NCBI RefSeq assembly: GCF_009742705.1
Contig: NZ_WPCU01000005.1
Span: 484,277-548,276 of the forward strand
Length of the DNA stretch: 64,000 bases
Origin: Auraticoccus cholistanensis
GTDB taxonomy: Bacteria; Actinomycetota; Actinomycetes; Propionibacteriales; Propionibacteriaceae
Direction of reading: 5' to 3'
Part shown: positions 44,588 through 53,459 of the stretch, piece after piece
How positions within the stretch are numbered: position 1 is the stretch's first letter
Layout of the letters: each line of letters starts with the position of its first letter
Notes under the pieces: generated by a model
Databases searched by the model: none
Seen by the model: only the letters and a program-made list of their open reading frames with translations
Told to the model about the DNA's origin: nothing
Position numbers and translations under genes: made by a program

Positions 44588-45783
44588 GCCGGCCCGGCGG
44601 CGCGCAGCAGCAGCGCGTCGCCCTGGCCGCCGCCACCGCAGAGGGCCGCCACGCCCAGACCGGTGCCGCGCCGCGACAGCTCGAGGGCGAGGTGCAGCAC
44701 CAGCCGGGCCCCGGAGGCGCCGATCGGGTGGCCCAGCGCGATCGCGCCGCCGTGGACGTTGACCCGCCGCTCGACCTGCTCCGGGTCCAGCCCGAGGTCG
44801 CGCGCGCTGGCCAGCACGACGGCGGCGAAGGCCTCGTTGAGCTCCAGCAGGTCCAGGTCGGCGACCTCGACCCCGGCGCGCCGGCAGGCGGCCCGGACGG
44901 CGGCGGCCGGCTGCAGCTGCAGGCTGGAGTCGGGTCCGGCGACCTGGCCGTACCCGACGACCTCGGCCAGCGGGGTCGCCCCCCAGCGCTCGGCGGCCGC
45001 CGGGCTCATCACCACGCACGCCGCGGCGCCGTCGGAGATGGGGCTGGCCGAACCCGCGGTGATCGTGCCGTCGGGGGCGAAGGCGGGCCGCAGCCGCGCC
45101 AGCGCGGCCTCGTCGGCGTCGGGCCGCACCCCCTCGTCCTCGTCGACCACGGTGGCGCCGCGCCGGCCGGGGACCGTCACCGCGACGACCTCGGGGTCCA
45201 GCACGCCGCTCGCCCGGGCCTGGGCGGCGAGCCGGTGGGAGCGGACGGCGAAGGCGTCCTGCTCCTCGCGGCCGACCCGCAGCGGCCCGGTGTTGCAGGA
45301 CTCGGTCAGCGCGCCCATGGACTGGTCGGTCCAGACGTCCCACAGCCCGTCGTGGGCCATGTGGTCGCGCACCGTCACGTCCCCGTAGCGGTAGCCCTGC
45401 CGCGACCCGGGCAGCAGGTGGGGCGCCTGGGTCATCGACTCCATGCCGCCGGCCACGACGACCTCGCACTCGCCGGCGCGGATCAGCTGGTCGGCCAGCG
45501 CCACCGCGTTGAGCCCCGACAGGCAGACCTTGTTGACCGTGAGCGCCGGGACGTCCATGCCGATCCCGGCGCGGACCGCGGCCTGGCGGGCCGGCAGCTG
45601 ACCCGCCCCGGCGGGCAGCACCTGGCCGAGGACGACGTGGTCCACCGCCTCGGGGGGCACCCCGGCGCGCTGCAGCGCAGCCGCGACCGCCACCCCGCCG
45701 AGCTCGGTGGCCGGCAGCGACGCGAGCGCGCCGCCCAGCCTCCCGAAGGGCGTCCGCGCCCCGCCGACGACCAGCGAGCCCAT
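44584..45783 (-). CDS. Acetyl-CoA acetyltransferase (thiolase)
   Basis: A 399-residue type II thiolase that condenses two acetyl-CoA or cleaves 3-ketoacyl-CoA. The acyl-accepting cysteine is in [14 protein letters not shown], the His in [20 protein letters not shown] and the proton-transfer Cys in [23 protein letters not shown] N-terminus ([16 protein letters not shown]) is normal. It is coupled to meaB and divergent from the epimerase gene, as in other actinobacteria where thiolase and epimerase are neighbours. Confidence 0.94.
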   Translation of the reverse strand: MGSLVVGGARTPFGRLGGALASLPATELGGVAVAAALQRAGVPPEAVDHVVLGQVLPAGAGQLPARQAAVRAGIGMDVPALTVNKVCLSGLNAVALADQLIRAGECEVVVAGGMESMTQAPHLLPGSRQGYRYGDVTVRDHMAHDGLWDVWTDQSMGALTESCNTGPLRVGREEQDAFAVRSHRLAAQARASGVLDPEVVAVTVPGRRGATVVDEDEGVRPDADEAALARLRPAFAPDGTITAGSASPISDGAAACVVMSPAAAERWGATPLAEVVGYGQVAGPDSSLQLQPAAAVRAACRRAGVEVADLDLLELNEAFAAVVLASARDLGLDPEQVERRVNVHGGAIALGHPIGASGARLVLHLALELSRRGTGLGVAALCGGGGQGDALLLRAAGPA

Positions 45784-45866
45784 CCGTGTGCCTCCGTCCC
45801 GGCACGGGCCGCCGGTGGCGCCGCGCCGCTGCCCAGCCTACGGTCCGGCTGTGAGACGGTCAGGAG

Positions 45867-46340
45867 GTGAGCAGCACCTCCTCCCCGGCTCCCCCGCCCC
45901 CTGCTGACCTGCCGGCCGAGCTCTTCACCGGCCTCGACCACGTCGGCTACGCCGTGGCGGACCTCGACGAGGCGCTCACCCTGCACACCCAGACGCTCGG
46001 GTGGCGGCTGGAGCACCGCGAGCGCAACGAGGAGCAGGGCGTCGAGGAGGCCATGCTGGTGACCGGCGACGGCGGCCCCGACGCCGCCCGGGTGCAGCTG
46101 CTGGCGCCGCTGGGACCGGACTCCCCCATCGCCCGCCACCTGCAGCGGCGCGGGCCGGGGGTGCAGCAGGTGGCCTACCGGGTCGGCGACCTGGAGCGGG
46201 TCAGCGCCGTGCTGCGCGAGCGCGGCTTCACCCTGCTGCACCCCTCGCCCCGCCGCGGCACCGCCGGGTCGCTGATCAACTTCGTCCACCCGCGCGACAC
46301 CGGCGGGGTGCTGCTGGAGCTGGTGCAGCGGCCGGCCTGA
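45867..46340 (+). CDS. mce: Methylmalonyl-CoA epimerase
   Basis: A 157-residue VOC-superfamily enzyme that converts (S)- to (R)-methylmalonyl-CoA. The family features are GLDHVGYAVADLDEAL (metal-binding His), LGWRLEHRERNEEQGVEEAM, VQLLAPLGPDSPIARHL, GVQQVAYRVGDLE (second His) and GVLLELVQ (metal Glu). The start is GTG 45867. The 16-residue Ser/Pro start is unusual and the spacing of AGGAG is poor, so the exact start is uncertain. A TACGGT -10 at 45839-45844 fits. It sits divergent from thiolase and meaB. Confidence 0.9.
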   Translation: MSSTSSPAPPPPADLPAELFTGLDHVGYAVADLDEALTLHTQTLGWRLEHRERNEEQGVEEAMLVTGDGGPDAARVQLLAPLGPDSPIARHLQRRGPGVQQVAYRVGDLERVSAVLRERGFTLLHPSPRRGTAGSLINFVHPRDTGGVLLELVQRPA

Positions 46341-46384
46341 CGCCGCGCCCGTCGCGGCGCGAGCCCGGCGGGTGCGCGCTGGAC

Positions 46385-46390
46385 TAGCCT
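46385..46390 (+). promoter_or_regulatory. -10 element of the DivIVA-like gene
   Basis: TAGCCT, with predicted transcription start near 46397 and a short leader containing GGGAGG before the ATG at 46420. This is a normal leadered promoter, unlike most in the window. Confidence 0.4.
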
Positions 46391-46419
46391 GTCCGGAGAC
46401 GACTGGGAGGTGGCGCTGC

Positions 46420-47820
46420 ATGCCCGACGAGAACACCGAGACAGGCCTGGACATCTTCTTCGACCAGAGCTCCGACACCGGCTTCCGCCAGGTGCGCCTG
46501 GGTGGTTACGACAAGCGGGCCGTCGACGCCTACGTGGCGGAGGCCGAGCAGCGGCTGCGCAGCCAGCAGCAGCGGATCCAGCGGCTGGAGGCCCAGCTGA
46601 GCGAGCTGCAGCAGGCCGAGCCGACCGTGCCGCTGCCCACCGCGGCGGCCGAGCAGCCCGACGTCGGCGCCCGGACGTCGGCCATCCTGCAGCTGGCCCA
46701 GGAGCAGGCACGTCAGGTGCTGGACGCCGCCGAGGCGGAGGCCCAGCGGATCGTCGAGGCCGGACGCCACCAGGCCCGCGAGCTCACCGAGGCCGCCGAG
46801 CGCGACGCCGAGGACGTCCGGCTGACCACGCTGGCCCACGCGGAGGCGCAGCGGGCCCGGCTGGAGCGGGAGACCGGCGACCAGGTCCAGCGGACCACGG
46901 CCGAGGCCGAGCTGCTCCTCGACCGCGCCCGCCAGCAGGCGGCCGTGGTCGCCCACGAGGCCGAGGTCACCGCCGCCCAGCTCCGCGAGACCGCCGAGCG
47001 CGAGGCCGCGCTGATCCGGCAGGAGGCGCTGACTCAGGCCGCGGAGTGGCGGCTCGAGGCCGAGAACACCCGCTCCCAGGTGCTGGCCACCCTGCAGCAG
47101 GAGCACCAGGAGGCCCGGGCCGCGCTGGCCGCCACCATGGCCGAGCACTCGGCGCAGCTGCAGCAGGCCAACGAGGAGCTGGCCCAGGTGGTCGCCGAGT
47201 CGGCCCGGATCCGCGCCGAGGCCGTGGTCGAGGCCGACGAGACCCGGGCCCGGACGCTCCGCGAGACCGAGATGCAGATCGCCGTGGCCCAGCAGCAGGC
47301 CCGGGTCAGCCTGGAGCGGGCCACCGAGCGCCACCAGGCCCGGCTGGACGCCCTCAAGCGCGAGATCGCCTCGCTGCAGGCCCGCCGCCAGGGCATCGTG
47401 GCCCAGCTCTCGCACCTGTCGGCGATGGTCACCGCGACCGCGGGGCAGTTCAGCACCGACGACCTCGACGAGCTCGAGACCGACGACCTCGACACCCCCG
47501 TCCTGCTGGCCCCCGAGCCCGCCCCGACCGAACCCGCCCCGACCGAACCCGCCCCGACCGAACCCGCCCCGGCCGGACCCGCTGCGACCGGGCCCGCTCC
47601 GGTCGAGCCCGCGGCTAAGGCGGAGGCCGCGGCACCGGGCGAGCCGACCGAGCCCGACCAGCCGATGGACGCCGAGCCGGCTGCGGCGCAGCCCGAGGCG
47701 GCGTCCGAGCCGGCTGCCGGCGCGGACACCCGCGACGAGGCCGAGGAGGAGACCCAGCAGCTGCCGCGCCCCACCGCGGCCTCGGGCGGCGGTGCGGGCG
47801 GCCGCCCCGGCCGTCGCTGA
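46420..47820 (+). CDS. DivIVA/Wag31-like coiled-coil protein
   Basis: A 466-residue protein. The N-terminus (FRQVRLGGYDKRAVDAYVAE) is a DivIVA-type segment that recognises curved membrane. Residues ~45-350 are one long coiled coil rich in Ala, Glu, Gln and Arg. The C-terminal ~115 residues are disordered, Pro/Ala/Glu-rich, and include three perfect EPAPT-type repeats. It probably organises a polar or septal scaffold, similar to Wag31 or its paralogues. ATG 46420 has GGGAGG upstream. The next gene (AI-2E family) follows in 21 bases. Confidence 0.82.
   Translation: MPDENTETGLDIFFDQSSDTGFRQVRLGGYDKRAVDAYVAEAEQRLRSQQQRIQRLEAQLSELQQAEPTVPLPTAAAEQPDVGARTSAILQLAQEQARQVLDAAEAEAQRIVEAGRHQARELTEAAERDAEDVRLTTLAHAEAQRARLERETGDQVQRTTAEAELLLDRARQQAAVVAHEAEVTAAQLRETAEREAALIRQEALTQAAEWRLEAENTRSQVLATLQQEHQEARAALAATMAEHSAQLQQANEELAQVVAESARIRAEAVVEADETRARTLRETEMQIAVAQQQARVSLERATERHQARLDALKREIASLQARRQGIVAQLSHLSAMVTATAGQFSTDDLDELETDDLDTPVLLAPEPAPTEPAPTEPAPTEPAPAGPAATGPAPVEPAAKAEAAAPGEPTEPDQPMDAEPAAAQPEAASEPAAGADTRDEAEEETQQLPRPTAASGGGAGGRPGRR
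47521..47580 (+). repeat. 15-bp coding repeats
   Basis: Three identical copies of GCCCCGACCGAACCC and one diverged fourth copy, in frame, encoding Ala-Pro-Thr-Glu-Pro repeats in the disordered tail of the DivIVA-like protein. The copy number could vary between strains. Confidence 0.85.
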
Positions 47821-47841
47821 TCCGGGCGCGGAGACCCAGCG

Positions 47842-49035
47842 ATGACCACCACCGGGCCCGGGCCGTCGGCCTTCCCCGGACCCGTGCCGGCCTCGGACCC
47901 GGCGGCCGCCTCCGCCGTGGCCCCGGCGCCCGCCTCCGGCAGCAGTCCGGACGGGGGCGACGGCGCAGGGCCGACGGGCTCCCGGCGGCGTGAGCCCGGG
48001 CTGCGGCTGAGCCTCAACTCGCCGTACCGGGTCGGCTTCTTCGGCTGCCTGGGGGTGCTGACCGCCTACCTGCTCTTCCAGGCGGCGCTGGAGATCAACG
48101 CGATCCTGATGATGGTGGTGGTCGCCCTCTTCGTCGCCGTCGGGCTCAACCCGGTGGTGGAGTTCATGACCCGCCGCGGCCTGCCCCGTGTGCCGGCCGT
48201 GCTCGCCGTCTTCCTGGTGCTGGCCACGGTCATCTCGCTGGTGGTGCTGGCGGTGCTGCCGGTGTTCAGCTCCCAGGTCAACCAGCTGCTGCAGAGCACC
48301 CCGGACTCGCTGGCCAGGCTGCGCGACAACCCGGTGTTCGCCGATCTCGACGCCCGCTACGACCTCGTCACCAGGGCCACGGAGTTCATCGGCTCCGGCG
48401 CGCTCCTCGAGACGCTCTTCGGCGGCCTGCTGGGCGCCGGCCGCTTCATCGCCAACGTGCTGGTGGCCACCATCGTCACCCTGGTGCTGACGCTGTACTT
48501 CATGAGCTCGCTGCCGGCCATCAAGCAGGTGATCTACCGGCTGTCGCCGGCCAGCCGCCGCCCGCGGGTGCGCCACCTCGCCGACCAGATCTTCAGCAAG
48601 GTGGGCTCCTACCTGACCGGGATGTTCGTCGTCATCACCTGCGCCGGCGTGCTCAGCTTCATCTTCCTCAGCGTCATCGGGATGGGCGAGTACGCCCTCG
48701 CGGTGGCCGCCGTGGTGACGATGCTGAGCTTCATCCCGCTGGTCGGCTCGACGCTGAGCATGATCCTGGTCACCGCGGTGTGCTTCAGCAGCTCGGTGCC
48801 CCAGGGCGTCGCCGGGCTCGTCTACTACCTGATCTACCAGCAGTTCGAGGCCTACGTCGTCTACCCGCGGGTGATGGCGAAGTCGGTGCAGGTGCCGGGT
48901 CCGGTCACGGTGGTGGCCGCACTGGCCTTCGGGACCCTGCTGGGGATCGTGGGCGCCCTGATCGCGGTGCCCACCGCCGCCGCGCTGCTGATCCTCTACC
49001 GCGAGGTGCTGATCCCCCGCCTCGACCGCAGCTGA
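47842..49035 (+). CDS. AI-2E (YhhQ/TqsA-type) family membrane protein
   Basis: A 397-residue protein with a ~50-residue Pro/Ser-rich cytoplasmic N-terminus and about eight membrane segments of the PF01594 kind (LLFQAALEINAILMMVVVAL, AVFLVLATVISLVVLAVLPV, VATIVTLVLTLYFMSSLPAI, FIFLSVIGMGEYALAVAAVV). The conserved YPRVMAKSVQVPGPVTVVAA near the C-terminus fits. The family name comes from an autoinducer-2 exporter, but most members have other or unknown substrates. It is probably cotranscribed with the DivIVA-like gene. Its stop is two bases from that of nucS. Confidence 0.88.
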   Translation: MTTTGPGPSAFPGPVPASDPAAASAVAPAPASGSSPDGGDGAGPTGSRRREPGLRLSLNSPYRVGFFGCLGVLTAYLLFQAALEINAILMMVVVALFVAVGLNPVVEFMTRRGLPRVPAVLAVFLVLATVISLVVLAVLPVFSSQVNQLLQSTPDSLARLRDNPVFADLDARYDLVTRATEFIGSGALLETLFGGLLGAGRFIANVLVATIVTLVLTLYFMSSLPAIKQVIYRLSPASRRPRVRHLADQIFSKVGSYLTGMFVVITCAGVLSFIFLSVIGMGEYALAVAAVVTMLSFIPLVGSTLSMILVTAVCFSSSVPQGVAGLVYYLIYQQFEAYVVYPRVMAKSVQVPGPVTVVAALAFGTLLGIVGALIAVPTAAALLILYREVLIPRLDRS

Positions 49036-49037
49036 GC

Positions 49038-49748
49038 TCAGAAGAGCCGCTCGTCGGCGTTGTCCATCCCCCGCAGCGCGTCGTAGTCCACCGTCACGCA
49101 GGCGATGCCGCGGTCGGTGGCCAGCACGCGCGCCTGCGGCTTGATCTGCTGGGCGGCGAAGACGCCCTCGACGTCGCCGAGCAGCGGGTCGCGGCGCATC
49201 AGCTCCAGGTAGCGGGTGAGCTGCTCGACCCCGTCGATCTCGCCGCGGCGCTTCACCTCCACCGCGAGGTGGCGGCCGTCGGCGGTGCGGCACAGCAGGT
49301 CCACCGGCCCGATGGCGGTCATGTACTCCCGCCGCACCAGCCGCACACCGGGGCCGAAGACCTCCGGGTTCTCGGCCAGCAGCTCCTGCAGGTGCGCCTC
49401 CACCCCGTCCTTCTGCAACCCGGGGTCGACGCCGAGGTCGTGGCTGGAGTCGTGCAGCACCTCGGCGATCGCGATCTGCAGGGTGTCGCCGTCCTTGCCG
49501 GTCACCTGCCAGACCTGGGTGAGGCGGTCGTCGAGCTCGGCCACCACGGCCTGCTCGTCCTGCGCGGGCTCGCGGACCTCGAGCGTGCACGGCGGGCTCA
49601 TCCAGTTCAGCGGCTTGTAGGCGCGGTCGTCGGCGTGGATGCTCACCGAGGAGTCGGACTTGACCATGATCAGCCGGGTGGCCATCGGCAGGTGGGCGGT
49701 CAGCCGTCCCGCGTAGTCGACCTGGCAGCGGGCAACGACGAGTCTCAC
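49038..49748 (-). CDS. nucS: Mismatch endonuclease NucS/EndoMS
   Basis: Cuts both strands at mismatches and is the core of the MutS-independent mismatch repair of actinobacteria. It has 236 residues. The N-terminal DNA-binding part contains [18 protein letters not shown] and the nuclease domain has the PD-(D/E)xK set GPVDLLC and [10 protein letters not shown]. The C-terminus ends in DERLF, which fits the beta-clamp-binding tail described for this family. GTG 49748 gives [20 protein letters not shown]; a TAGATT hexamer lies eight bases upstream, so the transcript is near leaderless. It is divergent from a zinc-ribbon-like gene. Confidence 0.95.
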   Translation of the reverse strand: MRLVVARCQVDYAGRLTAHLPMATRLIMVKSDSSVSIHADDRAYKPLNWMSPPCTLEVREPAQDEQAVVAELDDRLTQVWQVTGKDGDTLQIAIAEVLHDSSHDLGVDPGLQKDGVEAHLQELLAENPEVFGPGVRLVRREYMTAIGPVDLLCRTADGRHLAVEVKRRGEIDGVEQLTRYLELMRRDPLLGDVEGVFAAQQIKPQARVLATDRGIACVTVDYDALRGMDNADERLF

Positions 49749-49836
49749 AGCGAGGCAATCTACGCGATGCCCACCGCCGGCGGAGCCGCTCCGGCGGCGG
49801 GCGGCGGCTGCGGTGCCGTGTGCCAGACTCGGGGGC

Positions 49837-50115
49837 GTGGCGCGCGGTCGCAGGCAGAGCAAGCACGCCCGTCCGCACCGTCCGCTCGCCCCCGGTCTCG
49901 GGGCCGAGCGCGCCGAGCAGCGCGACGGGAGCTGGGTCGTGCGCAGCGTCCCCGGGCAGTCGAGCACCAAGTCCTACACCTGCCCCGGCTGCTCGCGCCC
50001 CGTGGCCGCCGGTACCCCGCACGTGGTGGCCTGGCCCACCGGCGCCGACTTCGGCCTCGAGGTCGGCGTGCAGGCGCGACGCCACTGGCACACCGGGTGC
50101 TGGCAGCGCCGGTGA
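49837..50115 (+). CDS. Small zinc-ribbon-like protein
   Basis: A 92-residue basic protein. CPGCSRP (a CxxC pair) and later HWHTGCW suggest a metal-binding set of three Cys plus His. The first 40 residues are Arg/Pro-rich ([20 protein letters not shown]). I recall conserved actinobacterial hypotheticals beside nucS, often loosely labelled ATP/GTP-binding, which the sequence does not support. The start is GTG 49837, with CAGACT seven bases before. The function is unknown. Confidence 0.7.
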   Translation: MARGRRQSKHARPHRPLAPGLGAERAEQRDGSWVVRSVPGQSSTKSYTCPGCSRPVAAGTPHVVAWPTGADFGLEVGVQARRHWHTGCWQRR

Positions 50116-50185
50116 GCCCCGGACGGGCGGATCGCCCGTCGCTGGCAGACTGACCGACCCACCACCAGCCGAGACGAGGAGCCGA

Positions 50186-50980
50186 GTGAGCACGCTGCAC
50201 ACCACCGAGATGGGCGCGTCGGGTTCGCGGGTGGTGTTCTGCCACGGGCTGTTCGGCCAGGGCCGCAACTGGACCCAGGTCGGGCGGGCGCTGACCGACC
50301 GCCACCGGGTGCTGCTGGTGGACCTGCCCAACCACGGCCGCTCCGCCTGGACCGAGCGGGTGGACTACCTCGACATGGCCGACGCCGTCGCCGGCCTGCT
50401 CGACCCCGCCGACCCGGTGGCCCTGGTCGGCCACTCGATGGGCGGCAAGGTGGCGATGGCGCTCGCGCTGCGCCACCCGGCGCTGGTGGAGCGGCTCTGC
50501 GTGGTGGACGTCGCCCCGGTCAGCTACCCCTCGATGAGCACCTTCGCCGGGTACGTCCGGGCCATGCGGGCCGTCGACCTCGACGCGCTGACCTCCCGCG
50601 AGGACGCCGACGCCGCGCTGCGCGAGGCCGTGCCCGACCCGGTGGTGCGGGGCTTCCTGCTGCAGAACCTGCGCCGCGAGCGCCGCCCGGGCGGCGGCGA
50701 CGGCTGGCGCTGGCAGATGAACCTGCAGGCCCTCGGCGACCAGCTGGAGGCGCTGCGGCAGTTCCCCGCCGAGCAGCTGGCCCAGGCCGAGCCCTTCGCC
50801 GGGCCCACCGCCTGGGTGGCGGGCGAGCACTCCGACTACGTGCTCCCCGAGCACGAGGAGACCATGCGGGGCTGGTTCCCCCGCACCCGGCTCGTCACCG
50901 TGAAGGGCGCCGGCCACTGGGTGCACTCCGAGCAGCCGGAGGTCTTCCAGGCGGTGCTGCGGCGCTTCCTGGGCGACTGA
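50186..50980 (+). CDS. Alpha/beta hydrolase
   Basis: A 264-residue alpha/beta-hydrolase fold: oxyanion region VVFCHGLFGQGRNWTQ, nucleophile elbow VGHSMGGKVAM, acid in AGEHSDYVLP region and catalytic His in GAGHWVHSEQPE. The triad Ser-Asp-His is complete. It resembles the esterase YbfF group. GTG 50186 has GAGGAG seven bases upstream. It converges with the polymerase gene nine bases later. The substrate is unknown. Confidence 0.87.
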   Translation: MSTLHTTEMGASGSRVVFCHGLFGQGRNWTQVGRALTDRHRVLLVDLPNHGRSAWTERVDYLDMADAVAGLLDPADPVALVGHSMGGKVAMALALRHPALVERLCVVDVAPVSYPSMSTFAGYVRAMRAVDLDALTSREDADAALREAVPDPVVRGFLLQNLRRERRPGGGDGWRWQMNLQALGDQLEALRQFPAEQLAQAEPFAGPTAWVAGEHSDYVLPEHEETMRGWFPRTRLVTVKGAGHWVHSEQPEVFQAVLRRFLGD

Positions 50981-50989
50981 GGGGCCCGC

Positions 50990-52666
50990 TCACTTGGCCT
51001 GGCCGTAGTCCTGCACCACGGCCACGCTGAGCGGGAACTCCACCGGGGTGCCGCCGAACATCAGCGCGGTGGCCTGCGCCGCCGCCCGGTGCACCGCCGC
51101 GACCACCTGCTCGGCCAGCTCCTCGGGGGTGTGGACCATCACCTCGTCGTGCAGGAAGTAGGCCAGCCGCGGTGCCCGGCCCTGCCCGTCGGCGAGCCCG
51201 GCCAGCAGCGTCCGCAGCCCGGCCAGCCAGCACAGCGCCCACTCCGCCGCGCTGCCCTGCACCACGAAGTTGCGGGTGAAGCGGCCCCAGTCACGTGAGC
51301 TGCGGCGGGCGTCGCGGCGCTCGGACTCCGGCAGGTCGGCCCCGCTGACCTCACCGCCGAGTGCCGTCCAGGCGGCGGCCGAGGACGGCGGCGGCGAGGT
51401 GCGGCCCAGCCAGGTCGTGACCTGCCCGCCCCGCTCGCCGGTGCGGGCGGCCTCCTCCACCAGCCCGGTGGCCAGCGGGTAGGTCCGCAGCAGCCGGGGC
51501 ATCAGCTGCCCGGCCTCGCCCGAGGTGGCCCCGTACAGCGCGCCGAGCATGGCGACCTTGGCCTGCGGCCGAGTGGCCACGACGCCGTCGGCGACGAGAC
51601 CGGCGTACAGGTCCGCGCCGCTGCCGGCCCGGGCCATCTGCTCGTCGCCGGACATGGCGGCCAGGATCCGCGGCTCCAGCTGGGCGGCGTCGGCCACCAC
51701 CAGCCGGTGACCGGGGTCGGCCACCACCGCGGAGCGGATCTGGCGGGGCAGCTGCAGCGCCCCGCCGCCGTTGGTGGCCCAGCGCCCGGTGACCACCCCC
51801 GCCACCACGTAGTCGGGGTGGAACCGGGCGTCGCGCACCCACGTCTCCAGCCAGTGCCAGCCGTGGGCGGTGGCCAGCCGCGACAGCTTCTTGTACTCCA
51901 GCAGCGGCGCGACCACCGGGTGCTGCAGCTGCTCCAGCTCCCACTGCCGGGTGCTCTGCACGCCGAGCCCGGCCGTCCTGAGGGCCTGCAGCAGCTCGGG
52001 CTGGGAGTCGGGGTTGAGCCGTGGGGCACGCAGCAGCCCGCGGATCTCGGCGCACAGCTCCTCCAGCCGCGACGGGCGCCCGCCGAAGGCGGCCGGCTCC
52101 CCGAGCAGGCTCCGCAGCTGGGCGTCGTGCACCTGGCGGCTCCACGGCATCCCGTCGTGCTTGAGCTCGGCGGCGACCAGCGCTCCGGCGGACTCCGCCG
52201 CCAGCAGCAGCCGGAGCCGTCCGGCGTGCTCGGCGGTGGCCAGCACCCGTTGCTGGCGGGCGTGCTCGGCGAGCACCTGGGCCAGCGTCGGACCGGTCAC
52301 CAGCTGCGGCAGGTCCAGCAGCGAGGGCACCCCCTCGTCCGGCGGGGCCTGCAGCCCGTCCCAGACCTCGTCGTCCGCGGGCCCGGACGGCCACCGGCAG
52401 CGGCTGCTGCGCCGCAGCACGTCGCGGCTCAGCCGCAGGTCGGTGCAGCGCCTCAGCCGGACGCCGGCAGCGAGCAGGTGCGGGGCGACCTGGCGGGTGT
52501 CCCCCCACACCCAGCGCGGCCCCGCCCGTTCGAGCTCCAGCAGACGGTCCCGGGCGGCGCCCAGGTCCGGGTACCGCTCGGGGGCGACCGGACGGGCGTC
52601 GTCGGCGGGCCCGGCGGGGACGGCGAGCAGCAGCTCCCCGTCCTGCCAGGCCAGCGCGATGTCCAC
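50990..52666 (-). CDS. Family-A DNA polymerase, orphan non-PolA type
   Basis: A 558-residue polymerase, much shorter than PolA (about 900). The polymerase motifs are complete: motif A LVVADAAQLEPRILAAMSGD (Asp326), motif B TRPQAKVAMLGALYG (Arg366, Lys370, Tyr378) and motif C FLHDEVMVH. The first ~200 residues are a degenerate 3'-5' exonuclease-like domain without visible DEDD acidic residues, and the 5' nuclease domain is absent. Actinobacterial homologues are annotated as bifunctional exonuclease/polymerase. The start is GTG 52666, with TAGCGT six bases upstream, so leaderless. A role in repair or gap filling is likely. Confidence 0.88.
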   Translation of the reverse strand: MDIALAWQDGELLLAVPAGPADDARPVAPERYPDLGAARDRLLELERAGPRWVWGDTRQVAPHLLAAGVRLRRCTDLRLSRDVLRRSSRCRWPSGPADDEVWDGLQAPPDEGVPSLLDLPQLVTGPTLAQVLAEHARQQRVLATAEHAGRLRLLLAAESAGALVAAELKHDGMPWSRQVHDAQLRSLLGEPAAFGGRPSRLEELCAEIRGLLRAPRLNPDSQPELLQALRTAGLGVQSTRQWELEQLQHPVVAPLLEYKKLSRLATAHGWHWLETWVRDARFHPDYVVAGVVTGRWATNGGGALQLPRQIRSAVVADPGHRLVVADAAQLEPRILAAMSGDEQMARAGSGADLYAGLVADGVVATRPQAKVAMLGALYGATSGEAGQLMPRLLRTYPLATGLVEEAARTGERGGQVTTWLGRTSPPPSSAAAWTALGGEVSGADLPESERRDARRSSRDWGRFTRNFVVQGSAAEWALCWLAGLRTLLAGLADGQGRAPRLAYFLHDEVMVHTPEELAEQVVAAVHRAAAQATALMFGGTPVEFPLSVAVVQDYGQAK

Positions 52667-52672
52667 CCCGGC

Positions 52673-52678
52673 ACGCTA
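52673..52678 (-). promoter_or_regulatory. -10 element, leaderless promoter of the polymerase gene
   Basis: TAGCGT on the minus strand, six bases (gccggg) and then the GTG at 52666. Confidence 0.55.
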
Positions 52679-52702
52679 CTGCCCGGGGCCGACAGCTCCG
52701 CC

Positions 52703-53410
52703 TCAGCCGACCGTGACGTCGGTGATCTCGGCGGGGTTGTTCGGCTTCCCGGTGCCGTCGGGGTAGCTGCCGTCCTGGCCCTCGGCCGACATCCGGGCCA
52801 CCACGGCGCGGGACTTCTCGTCCATGTGGCCGATGACGGTGTAGTCGGGCGGCAGCGCGGAGTCGTCGTAGACCAGGAAGAACTGCGAGCCGCTGGTGGC
52901 CGGCGCCTGGGCCTTGGCCATGGCGACGGTGCCGGCCTCGTAGGTCTCCTCCCCGGTGACCTCCTCGGCGAAGCGGTAGCCGGGACCGCCGCTGCCGGTG
53001 CCGGTGGGGTCCCCGCACTGCAGCATCAGCAGCTGCCCGGAGTCGCTGAGCCGGTGGCAGGAGGTGCCGTCGTAGAAGTCCTGGGCGGCGAGCGACTCGA
53101 AGGAGTGCACCGCGCACGGCGTGCTGGCCCGGTCCATGGTGATGGTCACCGGCCCCTCGGTCATCTCCAGGGTGACCGTCAGCTCGCCGGTGGTCTCGAC
53201 GTCGTCGGTCGAGGGCGGGTCGACCGGCTTCGACGGCTCGCCGTCGGGCAGGTACTCGCACAGCGCCGCCGGCGAGGCCATGGTGGTCGAGGAGGGAGCC
53301 TCCGAGCCGGCGGGCGCGCCGGCCGAGGGGGTGCCGGTGCTCTCCGGCGGTGCGCAGGCGGCGAGGGCGAGGACGGTGAGCAGAGCCAGGGGGGAGAGTC
53401 GCTTCAGCAC
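52703..53410 (-). CDS. Cyclophilin-type peptidyl-prolyl isomerase lipoprotein
   Basis: A 235-residue lipoprotein. The GTG at 53410 gives a signal peptide ending in the lipobox LAAC (about residues 15-18), then a ~60-residue Ser/Pro/Thr-rich linker, then a cyclophilin domain (FESLAAQDFYDGTSCHRLSD, SGSQFFLVYDDSALPPDYTV, IGHMDEKS). It is tethered outside the membrane and presumably assists folding of exported proteins. Some cyclophilin active-site residues are present (FFLVY), but the first Arg motif is modified (CHRL). A CAGGGT hexamer lies six bases before the start, so the transcript is probably leaderless. Confidence 0.9.
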   Translation of the reverse strand: MLKRLSPLALLTVLALAACAPPESTGTPSAGAPAGSEAPSSTTMASPAALCEYLPDGEPSKPVDPPSTDDVETTGELTVTLEMTEGPVTITMDRASTPCAVHSFESLAAQDFYDGTSCHRLSDSGQLLMLQCGDPTGTGSGGPGYRFAEEVTGEETYEAGTVAMAKAQAPATSGSQFFLVYDDSALPPDYTVIGHMDEKSRAVVARMSAEGQDGSYPDGTGKPNNPAEITDVTVG

Positions 53411-53416
53411 CCGTAC

Positions 53417-53422
53417 ACCCTG
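53417..53422 (-). promoter_or_regulatory. -10 element, leaderless promoter of the cyclophilin gene
   Basis: CAGGGT on the minus strand, then six bases, then the GTG at 53410. Confidence 0.5.
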
Positions 53423-53459
53423 CCACACGGCCCGGGACGGACCGGGCAGCGAAACCGAC

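Noticed and set aside
47842..49035. Claiming autoinducer-2 export
   Set aside because: The family name is historical; most members have unrelated or unknown substrates and no lsr or luxS gene is present here.
46384..50331. A 1315-codon open frame on the minus strand
   Set aside because: It is antisense to the DivIVA-like, AI-2E and hydrolase genes and shows the Gly/Leu/Arg-rich composition of GC-driven shadow frames.
50990..52666. Calling the polymerase gene polA
   Set aside because: The 5' nuclease domain is absent and the length is far below PolA; it is a different actinobacterial family-A polymerase.
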